Assembly (NCBI RefSeq): GCF_003259895.1
Contig: NZ_QLME01000001.1
Location: 58,152-122,151, forward strand
DNA length: 64,000 bases
From: Halanaerobium saccharolyticum
GTDB taxonomy: Bacteria; Bacillota; Halanaerobiia; Halanaerobiales; Halanaerobiaceae
Direction of reading: 5' to 3'
Below are positions 24,380 to 32,806 of the stretch, one piece after another. The position numbers and the translations under genes are program-made. The notes under the pieces were generated by a model. It was given only the letters and a program-made list of their open reading frames with translations, did not search any database and was not told where the DNA came from. The first letter of the stretch is position 1. Each line of letters begins with the position of its first letter.

Positions 24380-25249
24380 TTATTGACTCTGAAACTTCTT
24401 CTGCATCACAGTTATGAACATAATGATTAAAAATAATACCACTGCCAGCGCTGCTCCATAACTCATATCCCAGTATCTAAATGACTGCTTGTAGATCCAG
24501 GTTGCTATAGTCTCCGTTCGATGCTGAGGATCTCCCGAAGTCATTACATAGGCAGGAACAAAAACCTTATAAGTTCTTAAAACTGCTAAAATTAATACCA
24601 TATTTATCGCATATTTAGTAGAAGGAATTATTATATAAATAAGTTTCTGCCACCAGTTTGCTCCCTCTACTCTTGCTGCTTCTAACTGATTCTGATCCAG
24701 ACCTTTAAGAGCTGCAATAAAAATCATCATATTATAACCAATTATTCGCCAGATCAAGGGAACAATTAGAGCATATAATGCTATGTCAGGATCTGCCAGC
24801 CACTGTTGGGCTGGTATATTTAAATAGGAAAGCAGAGAATTGAGCATTCCGGATTCCCCTGGGTAATACATCATCTTCCAGACAACGGCAATTATAGATA
24901 CTGTTGTAACTACGGGAATAAAAAACAAAGTTCGAAAGAGCTTCTGCCCTTTAAAATCTTCGGTTAATAATAAGGCAGCAAAATAGCCAAATACTGTACC
25001 AAAAATCACCACTAAAATTACTATTATAGTTGTGTTTTTTAATGCTAACCAGAATACTTCATCACTAAATAAGCGGATATAATTTTGCATTCCTACAAAT
25101 TCGCCTACATCTCTGCCAACCTGATGCACACTTAACCAGAATAAATTTAAAATCGGGAAAATTTTAAATACAGTAAAAAAGATCACTGCCGGTAAAACAA
25201 ATAGGATCGGGGTTCTGTATTTCAACATTTTCTTTTTAATATTCTTCAT
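24380..25249 (-). CDS. ABC sugar transporter permease (MalF type)
   Basis: A 289-residue six-helix permease of the CUT1 family. EAA loop: ALKGLDQNQLEAARVEGANWWQK near residue 205. Start at 25249 (ATG after AAGGTGG) rather than a GTG three codons upstream. It pairs with the MalG-type protein and lies after the binding-protein gene across a hairpin-containing gap. Substrate by context: rhamnose- and uronate-containing oligosaccharide. Confidence 0.92.
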   Translation of the reverse strand: MKNIKKKMLKYRTPILFVLPAVIFFTVFKIFPILNLFWLSVHQVGRDVGEFVGMQNYIRLFSDEVFWLALKNTTIIVILVVIFGTVFGYFAALLLTEDFKGQKLFRTLFFIPVVTTVSIIAVVWKMMYYPGESGMLNSLLSYLNIPAQQWLADPDIALYALIVPLIWRIIGYNMMIFIAALKGLDQNQLEAARVEGANWWQKLIYIIIPSTKYAINMVLILAVLRTYKVFVPAYVMTSGDPQHRTETIATWIYKQSFRYWDMSYGAALAVVLFLIIMFITVMQKKFQSQ

Positions 25250-25269
25250 TAATACCACCTTTTTAAGTT

Positions 25270-25306
25270 ATATACAAAGCGGATTGAAATATCCCGCTTT
25301 GTATAT
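25270..25306 (-). terminator. Intercistronic hairpin after the binding-protein gene
   Basis: A 13-base perfect stem (ATATACAAAGCGG with CCGCTTTGTATAT) between binding-protein and permease genes, with no T-run. This placement is typical of hairpins that stabilise the upstream mRNA so that binding protein is made in excess. The two other ABC operons in the window have hairpins at the same place. Confidence 0.75.
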
Positions 25307-25324
25307 ACTTATTGTTAGAACTAA

Positions 25325-26617
25325 CTATTCAGCCAGTACTCCCTGGTTTTCCAATTCTTCATTTATTTTTTGATCATATTCCTCTATTAACTGCTCATAA
25401 TTGGGAGCTTCTTCTGCCAGAAATACCTCCTGCATTAATTCTGCAGCAATAATCTTAATTGGATAATAATCAGGTATATTCTCCGGATACTTTATCTTAT
25501 TATTTAAAAATGCTTCCTGGAAAGGTTTGTCTAAAGGATTATTAGTTACTTTAGCGATATCGATATCTTTTCTTACAGAAAGCCGGACCGGGTTGGAAGG
25601 AGTAATCTGCATACCAAATTTCTGAATATCAGTTGTAGTCATGAACTGTGCTAGCTTTATTATCTCATCATATTTTTCCGTGTTGCTGTTGATATATATG
25701 TTTTCTCCTTCACCCAGACCAAAACTCCCGGCGGATCCAGCAGGCATGATGGCTGCCCCCACATTTTCTCTACCCAGAGCATTTGTATAAGCACTATTTT
25801 TATAATTAGCATGGAAAACCATCCCTACCAGTCCATTCTGAAAGGAAGAATATACTTCTGTAGACTGAGCAGCACTCACCCCGGGCGGTACTACTTCATA
25901 TTTATAAACTAAATCATGTAAAAACTCCAGTGCCCTAACTGTTGCATCAGTATCCAGATTGGAAATAAACTTTCCATTACCAGTATTTTTTATCAGACTT
26001 CCACCAGCCTGCCACAAAAAGTTCTGTAATGTCCAGTAACCATAACCCCTGGTGCTGGCCCCATATAAGCCAATTCCATAAGTATTGTCTTCTCCATCCT
26101 GATCTGGATCAGCATTAGTAAACTTTTGAGTAACATTAATTAGCTGTTCCCAGTTTTCAGGAAATTCTAATCCCAAATTGTCAAGCCAGTCTTTTCTGTA
26201 ATACATCGCCATCCCCTGTACCGACCAGGGAATTGCATAATATTTTCCATCTCCTGCCTGAGCTGTTTTCCAGGCAACATCCATTATCTGATCCGAAAAT
26301 TGATCTCTGTTAACTGATCTAACAAAATCATTAGTAACCCATTTACCTGTGGTGACATTATCTAATATCCAGGCATCGGGTAAACTGTCACTCATTCCAG
26401 CTGTTATTAACTTGTCTTCTAACTGAGGATATAAAACAAAATTCACCTCTATTTCTGGATTTTTTTCATTAAATCTTTCTCCAATTTGAGTATAAGCTTC
26501 ATTATATGCCATATCTCCTCTATGCCAGATTTCGATTGTAGTTTGAGCCATTACACTGGTAGATAGGAAAAAGAAGACTAGAACAAAAAATATGATTGAA
26601 GTTAATTTTTTGGCCAT
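25325..26617 (-). CDS. ABC sugar-binding lipoprotein-like/secreted protein (GH78 operon)
   Basis: A 430-residue extracellular solute-binding protein, family 1 (MalE-like). Signal peptide about 1-25 (hydrophobic SIIFFVLVFFFLSTSV, cut after VMA; no lipobox cysteine). The mature protein begins QTTIEIWHRGD and contains the family motif FNEKNPEIEV. It captures the oligosaccharide outside the membrane and hands it to the two permeases. First structural gene of the uronate/rhamnoside operon. Start: ATG after AGGAGGG. Confidence 0.92.
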   Translation of the reverse strand: MAKKLTSIIFFVLVFFFLSTSVMAQTTIEIWHRGDMAYNEAYTQIGERFNEKNPEIEVNFVLYPQLEDKLITAGMSDSLPDAWILDNVTTGKWVTNDFVRSVNRDQFSDQIMDVAWKTAQAGDGKYYAIPWSVQGMAMYYRKDWLDNLGLEFPENWEQLINVTQKFTNADPDQDGEDNTYGIGLYGASTRGYGYWTLQNFLWQAGGSLIKNTGNGKFISNLDTDATVRALEFLHDLVYKYEVVPPGVSAAQSTEVYSSFQNGLVGMVFHANYKNSAYTNALGRENVGAAIMPAGSAGSFGLGEGENIYINSNTEKYDEIIKLAQFMTTTDIQKFGMQITPSNPVRLSVRKDIDIAKVTNNPLDKPFQEAFLNNKIKYPENIPDYYPIKIIAAELMQEVFLAEEAPNYEQLIEEYDQKINEELENQGVLAE

Positions 26618-26675
26618 TTAAGACCCTCCTTATTGTTTTTGACTAAAATTAATGCTTATTTTATGCTTTGAAGAT

Positions 26676-26711
26676 AAAAAAATAGGGCCAGGAAAATAAA
26701 TTTCCCGGCCC
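26676..26711 (-). terminator. Terminator inside the leader of the GH78 operon
   Basis: Minus strand: GGGCCGGGAAA, 7-base loop, TCCTGGCCC, then TATTTTTTT. It lies between the small ORF ending at 26732 and the binding-protein gene starting at 26617. No gene other than that small ORF is upstream, so either the small ORF is its own unit or this is an attenuator of the sugar operon. Confidence 0.75.
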
Positions 26712-26731
26712 ACGGCCCCAGGTTAGACTCA

Positions 26732-26875
26732 TTATTTAATTTTTTCAATTTTAATCAGGAATTGTTCTGTCTGTCCTTTTACACTTACCTGCTTATGTTT
26801 AAAAAACTTATATACTTTATCGCTAGGTTGCTATTCTGCCAGATTTTTCTGTTCTACTCTAGAATTTTTATTCAC
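26732..26875 (-). pseudogene. Small ORF interrupted by TAG in the GH78 leader
   Basis: A 48-codon minus-strand frame from GTG (26875, with GGGAG upstream) to TAA (26734). Codon 15 is TAG. It reads MNKNSRVEQKNLAE, stop, then QPSDKVYKFFKHKQVSVKGQ and a further 12 basic residues ending IEKIK. The frame after the TAG looks coding (basic, balanced) and ends just before the terminator, as a real gene would. It is either a small protein inactivated by one nonsense change or a leader peptide; I recognise no family. The TAG could also be read through, but nothing here shows that. Confidence 0.4.
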
Positions 26876-26989
26876 AAGTATCACTCCCGGGAACTTTAAA
26901 GCCTAAATAAATTATTATCAAGATTCTGACTTTTTAACACTACAAGTCAATTCCACAAATTTACATGGTACTACTGTGGTATAATTATT

Positions 26990-27110
26990 AAGTAATTATT
27001 TTAACAGATCAGTGCCCACTGAAATCTGTTACCCTGATTTAATTAGTCTAATCCCTCCTTTTTAGAAGAACCCAGGGATAGCTCTGTCTATTTTTATTTC
27101 GGATTACAGT
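26990..27110 (-). ncRNA. Structured leader RNA of unknown class
   Basis: Minus-strand leader transcript. One strong hairpin is AACAGA..CAGT-GGGC-ACTG..TCTGTT (27030-27003); a second pairs ATCCCT with AGGGAT around 27050-27080. The segment lies directly downstream of a consensus promoter and about 100 bases before the interrupted small ORF. I could not match it to a known riboswitch. It may be a regulatory leader or a small RNA. Confidence 0.35.
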
Positions 27111-27134
27111 TTCTATTTATCACATTTCTATTTT

Positions 27135-27163
27135 ATTATAGTTATGATTTGGAACTTTGTCAA
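27135..27163 (-). promoter_or_regulatory. Consensus sigma-A promoter of the GH78 operon leader
   Basis: Minus strand: -35 TTGACA (27163-27158), 17-base spacer, -10 TATAAT (27140-27135), a perfect match to consensus. The start site would be near 27128, giving a leader of about 510 bases before the binding-protein gene. Confidence 0.85.
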
Positions 27164-27223
27164 GGTTTTTTTGGTTATTTTTTTATTTATTTTGATTATC
27201 TGATAAAATGGAGGTGTTTCTCG

Positions 27224-27561
27224 ATGACTTTTGGTGAAAATTTTAAAAAAAGCTAGAAAAAATAAAAACTTTACCCAAAATGAATTGGCAGAACTTGTTG
27301 GTTGTTAAACGTTCAACTATTGCAGGGTATGAAAGTGAAGAGCGGGAACCTTCATATAAGATATTAAAAAAAATTGCTGATGCTTTGGGGGCTAGTATTG
27401 ACTCTTTACTTGCTCATGATTATGATAATTACTTAATTAGTGAAACTCAGATTTCCAAAGAAATTTTAAATAACAAAGAACTTAAATCTCTTTTTAATGA
27501 ATTAAAGGGAATGGACTCAAATAATATTAATTTTTATAGTAAGGTTAATTCAATTTATTGA
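27224..27561 (+). pseudogene. Frameshifted XRE-type repressor
   Basis: Read with two corrections this is a Cro/CI-type regulator of about 111 residues: MTFGENFKKARKNKNFTQ, then NELAELVG, then KRSTIAGYESEEREPSYKIL and KKIADALGASIDSLLAHDYD, which is the complete helix-turn-helix domain plus a short tail. One extra A in an A-run (7 instead of 6 near 27245) and one extra base near 27302 break the frame. GGAGGTG precedes the ATG at 27224. Divergent from the GH78 operon leader. Either a decayed regulator or an assembly error in homopolymers. Confidence 0.7.
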
Positions 27562-27647
27562 GGCAGAGAGATAGTTTTTGTTATATATTACAACAAATTA
27601 AATAATAAGATATCACATCAATTTTCACACATCTTTTAAATAATATT

Positions 27648-27691
27648 AAAAAATCTGGCCCTTAAAGTATATTATTGCTTAAGAGCCAGAT
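27648..27691 (-). terminator. Terminator of the GH38 mannosidase operon
   Basis: Minus strand: ATCTGGCTCTTAA (27691-27679), 13-base loop, TTAAGGGCCAGAT (27665-27653), then TTTTTT. The stem is 13 bases with one mismatch. Confidence 0.85.
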
Positions 27692-27842
27692 TTAATATTC
27701 AATTCATTATAACGACTTTCAACTAATCTTCAGGCTCTAACTTTTATCTTTTTTAAAACATCTGAATAAATTTGTCTCAAAATAATTTCTACATTTATAT
27801 CTTTTTCCTTTATTTATTTAGTTGTTAATAATCAGCTAACCA

Positions 27843-30800
27843 CTATTCCAATTCAACCCTGAAAGTTTTAATCTCATATGGTTTTATTTTAAAAGTAAAT
27901 TCAGAGTCATTATTTTCAACTTCTTCTATATTTTCTTCAACCAGATTGCATTCAGCAACAGATTTAATTTTATTATCTAGCTTTACTTTTACAGTATCTC
28001 TTCTATTTCCATATTCATAAAACCTTAAAACTAAATCATCACTATACTCAGCTTTTTTAACAGTTTCTAATATTGTACTCTGTTCCTCTACCTCTATATA
28101 CGATTTTGCTTTTGCTTCAGTTCCATCTTCACCTTTGATTTTAACCTGTTGAACAGGATAATTTAGCTCATAAGCTTCTTTTGTAGTTTCAGCTTCAAAC
28201 CAGCTCCCGCCATGAGGATAAAGACTATAAGTAAATGAGTGGTGCCCCTGATCTGCTTCAGGATCAGGATAAATACCAGATTTAATTAATGTTAAACGCA
28301 TTGTTTGATCTTTTATGTCATATCCATATTTACAGTCATTTAAAAGACTTACTCCATAATCTCCCTCTGACAGATCTGCCCACTTATGTCCAACAACCTC
28401 AAATTTAGCATAATCCCAGCTTGTATTCCAGTGTGTATTTCTTTCAACATTCCCAAACTGAATTTCATAATTAGCTTTTGTAGTTCTTAAATCAACAGGA
28501 AAAGCTGTCTTTAAGAGAATTTGTTCTTCCTGCCAGTCAACCTCTGTTTCAAAATCAATTCGACGTTTATCAGCATAAATAATCAGATCCTGTTTTATAG
28601 TTGAATCTAAAAATCTCCATTCTAAATTAATTATTACTTTATCATTTACCTTATTTATTTCCATTTCTTTTAAGTCATCTATTACATATTCTTTATCCTG
28701 GTAATAGATATCTATATCCCAGGCATTAAACCTCATAGGACGATCTTCAAAAGCCTGCAGTAAATTAGCTGTCCCATTTTCAGTAATTATTTCCCGCTCA
28801 AATTCCTTATCATAGATGGAAACAATCTGGCCTTTATTATTTAGTTCTATTTTATAAAATTGATTTTCGATTGAATTAGCGCCAACTTTTAATTCACTGA
28901 CTGCTGTTTTGGCTGAGCTTTTCTTTATTCTTTTATCATCTGTAATAACAGGCTCTAAAGTGTTTTCATCAATTTCAACAGCATAATAACCACTGGCAGG
29001 GATATCCTTAATCTCATATTCTTTATCATTTAATTGCAGGTATCCGTCTCTTGACCAGGGAAGAGAATTATAGACAACAACTTTTTCAGCAGTTCCTTCA
29101 ATCTGAATGGCAATTTCTTCTAAACTTCTATTTAATAAAGTTTCAGTTTCCTGAAATAATTCTTTGAATTCTGCACTAGAATCTTCGTAAACTTCTTTAA
29201 TTGAAGACCCGGGTAGAATATCATGGAATTGATTCTTCAGTACTACCTCCCAATTTTGATTAATTCTTTCTGCAGGATATTCTAATTGACTATTTATTGA
29301 ACTGAAATTATTAAACAATTCTAGGTCATGAAGCCTTATTTCAGCTTTACGATTATTCTTTTTCACTTCAGCCTGAGAGGTATATGTTCCACGATGGTAC
29401 TCCAGATATAGCTCGCCATCCCAGACAGGCAGCTCTTTTTCTGCATCCATTTTTTGGGCTAAGTTTTTAAAATAATCTTCAGATTTCCCAAAATTTACTT
29501 TTGGCATTCCGGGAACTTCCTGCATTTTTTTACCTGACTCTATCATTTTTCTGGTAGGTCCACCACCGCCATCACCCCAGCCATAGGCAAGCAGCAGATC
29601 ATCATTTATATCTTTTTGTTGATAATTATCCCAGATCCCTTTAGCAGATTCAGGATTCAAAATTCCGTTATAAGTATAGAAAGGTGAATCATTATGAATT
29701 TCTGGAGTCGTAATAAAATGAGTCAGAACTTCTGTGCCATCTATACCTCGCCAGGTGAATGTGTCGTACTCAGGCCGGTTAAATTGACTCCAGCTAATTT
29801 TTGTAGTCATAAAGTATTTCATACCACTTTTTTTAATTATTTGTGGTAATGCCCATGAATAACCAAAAACATCAGGCAGCCATAAAATATTCCACTCCAC
29901 ATCAAACTCTTCTTTAATAAATTTCTTTCCATGTATAAACTGCCTGACAAGTGATTCTCCTGAAGTAACATTGCAGTCAGCTTCAACCCACATTCCACCT
30001 GTGATTTCCCATTTACCCTCTTTTATTTTTTCTTTAATTTTAGCATAAATATCAGGATAATCTTCTTTGATAAATTTATATAATTGAGGCATTGTCTGGA
30101 CAAAAGTATACTCCGGATATTCGTCCATTAATTTTAAAACAGTGGAAAATGTACGAGAACATTTTTCGCGTGTATGAAGCAGCTGCCAGAGCCAGGCCAC
30201 ATCAATATGAGAATGTCCAACTGCTGTAATAGCTGGTAAATTATCTTTTGTAGATGCATTTAATTTTTCTAGCTCTTTTTTTAGATAAATATTAGCTTTT
30301 TCTGCACTTAATAAAAATTCCTCAGAATTTACTTTTCTAAAATCTAAGATATTTATAGAAGCATCGAGAGTTCTTAATAATTTTTTCCTTAAATCTTCTC
30401 CTTCTTCCATAGTTTTTAATGATTCAAAGACAACTTTGGCTCTCTGATAAAAGTCTTCTAAATTTTTATCTCGATAAATTAAAGCAGCCTTTTTAAAAAT
30501 ATGCTTTTTGGCCTCTAAACCACTAAATGATTTAAGAGATATGTTTAACTCCGGACTTGAACTCAATTCTTTTTCATTTAAAAAAACTAAAGAATGACTT
30601 CTATCCAGGCCCTGCAAGGGCATTCCATTAAGATACAATAATGATTCTGAACCACTTAAATTCCCATAATGACCTTCCCCGGGGATAATTTCTAAATAAA
30701 CTTTTCCTTTTTTTAAATCCCATTCTTCAGGGACGGAGATTTCAGCATTAAACCAGCGGCAGACATTTTCCCCTCCCCATCTTTCTCCAACCTGAAGAAT

Positions 30801-30950
30801 TTCTGCTTCCATTTTTGAAAAATCTGGTAAGGTTTTATTATTTAATTCTGCTGGATATACTTCAAATTTTTCTATTAAACTACTAGCCTGAACCAAATTT
30901 TCTTTTAAATCTTTTAAATATCGTTCTATTTTTCCTTCTTTCATAAACAT
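27843..30950 (-). CDS. GH38 alpha-mannosidase
   Basis: A 1035-residue cytoplasmic alpha-mannosidase of glycoside hydrolase family 38, a zinc-dependent retaining enzyme. Catalytic domain about 255-520: zinc ligands in GHSHIDVAWLW, catalytic nucleophile D360 in LPDVFGYSWALPQI, and EITGGMWVEADCN. Helical bundle and C-terminal beta domains follow, with LKNQFHDILPGSSIKEVYED as the characteristic zinc-histidine segment. I start at 30950 because GGAGTG lies eight bases upstream of this ATG, trimming 22 residues from the open frame. It lies downstream of a CUT1 transporter, so it degrades imported alpha-mannosides. Typical length for bacterial GH38. Confidence 0.93.
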   Translation of the reverse strand: MFMKEGKIERYLKDLKENLVQASSLIEKFEVYPAELNNKTLPDFSKMEAEILQVGERWGGENVCRWFNAEISVPEEWDLKKGKVYLEIIPGEGHYGNLSGSESLLYLNGMPLQGLDRSHSLVFLNEKELSSSPELNISLKSFSGLEAKKHIFKKAALIYRDKNLEDFYQRAKVVFESLKTMEEGEDLRKKLLRTLDASINILDFRKVNSEEFLLSAEKANIYLKKELEKLNASTKDNLPAITAVGHSHIDVAWLWQLLHTREKCSRTFSTVLKLMDEYPEYTFVQTMPQLYKFIKEDYPDIYAKIKEKIKEGKWEITGGMWVEADCNVTSGESLVRQFIHGKKFIKEEFDVEWNILWLPDVFGYSWALPQIIKKSGMKYFMTTKISWSQFNRPEYDTFTWRGIDGTEVLTHFITTPEIHNDSPFYTYNGILNPESAKGIWDNYQQKDINDDLLLAYGWGDGGGGPTRKMIESGKKMQEVPGMPKVNFGKSEDYFKNLAQKMDAEKELPVWDGELYLEYHRGTYTSQAEVKKNNRKAEIRLHDLELFNNFSSINSQLEYPAERINQNWEVVLKNQFHDILPGSSIKEVYEDSSAEFKELFQETETLLNRSLEEIAIQIEGTAEKVVVYNSLPWSRDGYLQLNDKEYEIKDIPASGYYAVEIDENTLEPVITDDKRIKKSSAKTAVSELKVGANSIENQFYKIELNNKGQIVSIYDKEFEREIITENGTANLLQAFEDRPMRFNAWDIDIYYQDKEYVIDDLKEMEINKVNDKVIINLEWRFLDSTIKQDLIIYADKRRIDFETEVDWQEEQILLKTAFPVDLRTTKANYEIQFGNVERNTHWNTSWDYAKFEVVGHKWADLSEGDYGVSLLNDCKYGYDIKDQTMRLTLIKSGIYPDPEADQGHHSFTYSLYPHGGSWFEAETTKEAYELNYPVQQVKIKGEDGTEAKAKSYIEVEEQSTILETVKKAEYSDDLVLRFYEYGNRRDTVKVKLDNKIKSVAECNLVEENIEEVENNDSEFTFKIKPYEIKTFRVELE

Positions 30951-31049
30951 ATAAATCACTCCATTTTTATATTTTTTAGTAATAAAATCAGCTTTTACAA
31001 TTTGAAAATATCTCATATCTAAATTTCACAAAATTTAAAAGGCATATTT

Positions 31050-31871
31050 TTAGCCCTTTACTGCTCCAGCTGTTAGAGCTCTAAGTATAAATTTCTGTAA
31101 AACAAAAACCATTATTATTGCTGGTAATAATGCTATTATACTGGCAGCTGCCAGATAGTGAGTACTTATCTGCTGAAAGTTCCCCTGGGTCATTAAAATA
31201 CCTACGGATACCGGATACTGGCTGGTTGTATTCAGCAGTAAATAGGGCAGTAAAAATTGAGACCAGGCATTGATCGAAATAAATATAGTAGCACTGGCCA
31301 GCGGAGGTAAAGCCACTGGTAAAATTACTTTATGCAGCAATTGAATTCTTGAGGCTCCATCAATTTTAGCTGCTTCATCTAATTCTCTGGGTATAGCATC
31401 AAAACCTCCTTTGATTAAAAAGGTTGCAAATGGAATTTGAATAGCTATATAGACCATAGCCAGCCCAAAATAATTATTTAATAATCCTAAGTTTGAATAA
31501 TATCTATAAATTGGAATTCCAATAACTATAGGAGAAATCATCTGGAATGACAGAATCACAAATAATAATAATGATTTATTTTTAAAATCAAATCTGGAAA
31601 AAGAATAGGCAGCTGGAATAGCAACTAACAGGGTTCCAACTACTGTATATATAACTAGTGTAAAAGAGTTCCAGAGGTAAGTAATCATTGCTGTATTATT
31701 TAAGACATATAAAAAATTATCAAAAGTAATATCGTCCGGGATAAAGGTTGGCGGAAAAACAAATATTTCTGAAGCTGTTTTTAAAGCTAAAGAAATAGTC
31801 CATAAAATTGGCAGCAAAAAAAACATCGAAACTAACGCATATAAAATATAAATTGAGATTTTTTTAATCAC
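31050..31871 (-). CDS. ABC sugar transporter permease (MalG type), mannosidase operon
   Basis: A 273-residue six-helix permease with EAA loop AIPRELDEAAKIDGASRIQLLHK near residue 170 and the CUT1 C-terminus LRALTAGAVKG. It begins with GTG directly after the stop of the MalF-type gene, so the two are translationally coupled. It forms the transport channel feeding the GH38 mannosidase. Confidence 0.92.
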   Translation of the reverse strand: MIKKISIYILYALVSMFFLLPILWTISLALKTASEIFVFPPTFIPDDITFDNFLYVLNNTAMITYLWNSFTLVIYTVVGTLLVAIPAAYSFSRFDFKNKSLLLFVILSFQMISPIVIGIPIYRYYSNLGLLNNYFGLAMVYIAIQIPFATFLIKGGFDAIPRELDEAAKIDGASRIQLLHKVILPVALPPLASATIFISINAWSQFLLPYLLLNTTSQYPVSVGILMTQGNFQQISTHYLAAASIIALLPAIIMVFVLQKFILRALTAGAVKG

Positions 31872-32744
31872 TTATTGATCATCCCCCATAAAATTTACAT
31901 ATAATATGGTAAAGGCACCAGAAAGAATTAACATAATCACAGCATAGGCAGATCCACGGCCGAGATTTAAATATCTAAAAACCTGTTTATAGGCACCAAG
32001 TGAGAGCACAGTTGTACTATTCCCCGGCCCACCCTGAGTCAGAGCAAAAATCGAGTCATATGTATTAAAAGTATAGATAGTAATTAAAATTGTATTTATC
32101 ATTAACATCGGTTTTAGCTGTGGGATAGTGATATTCCAAAACTGCTGCCAGGTTGAAGCTCCATCTATCGCTGCTGCTTCATATAACTGCTCAGGAATTC
32201 CTCTTAAGGCAGCATACTGCATAATTCCGCTAAACCCGGTACCCCGCCAGACATTGGCCAGAGTTACTGAAAACAAAGCCCAGGAAGGAGTATATAAAAA
32301 TGGAACTTGATTAAAACCTAATATTCTAAGAAAGTAATTTAAGATACCCCAGGAACTGCTGCTGTACATTATACTCCAGATAACTCCGGTTATAATTCCC
32401 GGAACTACCCAGGCAGTGATCATAGACAATTTCACCAGAGAACTTCCAAATAAATCTTGATTCATTAATAAAGCTGTAATCAAACCAATTGTTAATTGAA
32501 AAAAAACCGAAGCAAAAACAAAGATTAAGGTAACTTTCATTACCTGCCAGAAGTCACTTCCAGTGACTATATAAATATAATTGCTAAGAGTAAATCCTTC
32601 TTCTATAGTACTTATTGTTGCATTACTAAAACTTAACCTTATAACATTCAATAAAGGATATAAAAAGAAAATACCTAAAACTAATGCTAATGGAATTATC
32701 CAGACCCACCATTTTTCCATTATATTATCATGCATATTTTTCAT
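31872..32744 (-). CDS. ABC sugar transporter permease (MalF type), mannosidase operon
   Basis: A 290-residue six-helix permease with EAA loop ALRGIPEQLYEAAAIDGASTWQQFW near residue 180. Two ATGs (32744 and 32735) are possible starts after AGGAAAGG. It pairs with the permease at 31050 and follows the binding-protein gene after a hairpin. Confidence 0.92.
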   Translation of the reverse strand: MKNMHDNIMEKWWVWIIPLALVLGIFFLYPLLNVIRLSFSNATISTIEEGFTLSNYIYIVTGSDFWQVMKVTLIFVFASVFFQLTIGLITALLMNQDLFGSSLVKLSMITAWVVPGIITGVIWSIMYSSSSWGILNYFLRILGFNQVPFLYTPSWALFSVTLANVWRGTGFSGIMQYAALRGIPEQLYEAAAIDGASTWQQFWNITIPQLKPMLMINTILITIYTFNTYDSIFALTQGGPGNSTTVLSLGAYKQVFRYLNLGRGSAYAVIMLILSGAFTILYVNFMGDDQ

Positions 32745-32768
32745 CCTTTCCTAAACAGCAATGTTTTA

Positions 32769-32797
32769 ACGAGGGCTTATAAAAAATAAGCCCCCGT
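32769..32797 (-). terminator. Intercistronic hairpin after the mannosidase-operon binding protein
   Basis: ACGAGGGCTTAT pairs with ATAAGCCCCCGT (one bulge), between the binding-protein and permease genes. There is no strong T-run on the minus strand, so it is more likely an mRNA stabiliser or partial terminator than a full stop. Confidence 0.7.
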
Positions 32798-32806
32798 ATT
32801 TTTTGA

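Noticed and set aside
26732-26875. Pyrrolysine decoding of the TAG
   Set aside because: The ORF is short and without a known family, no pylT or pylS was seen, and a simple nonsense mutation is the easier explanation.
26990-27110. Known riboswitch in the GH78 leader
   Set aside because: I tried to match the hairpins to common classes (T-box, SAM, preQ1, TPP) and found no diagnostic core. Described only as structured RNA of unknown class.
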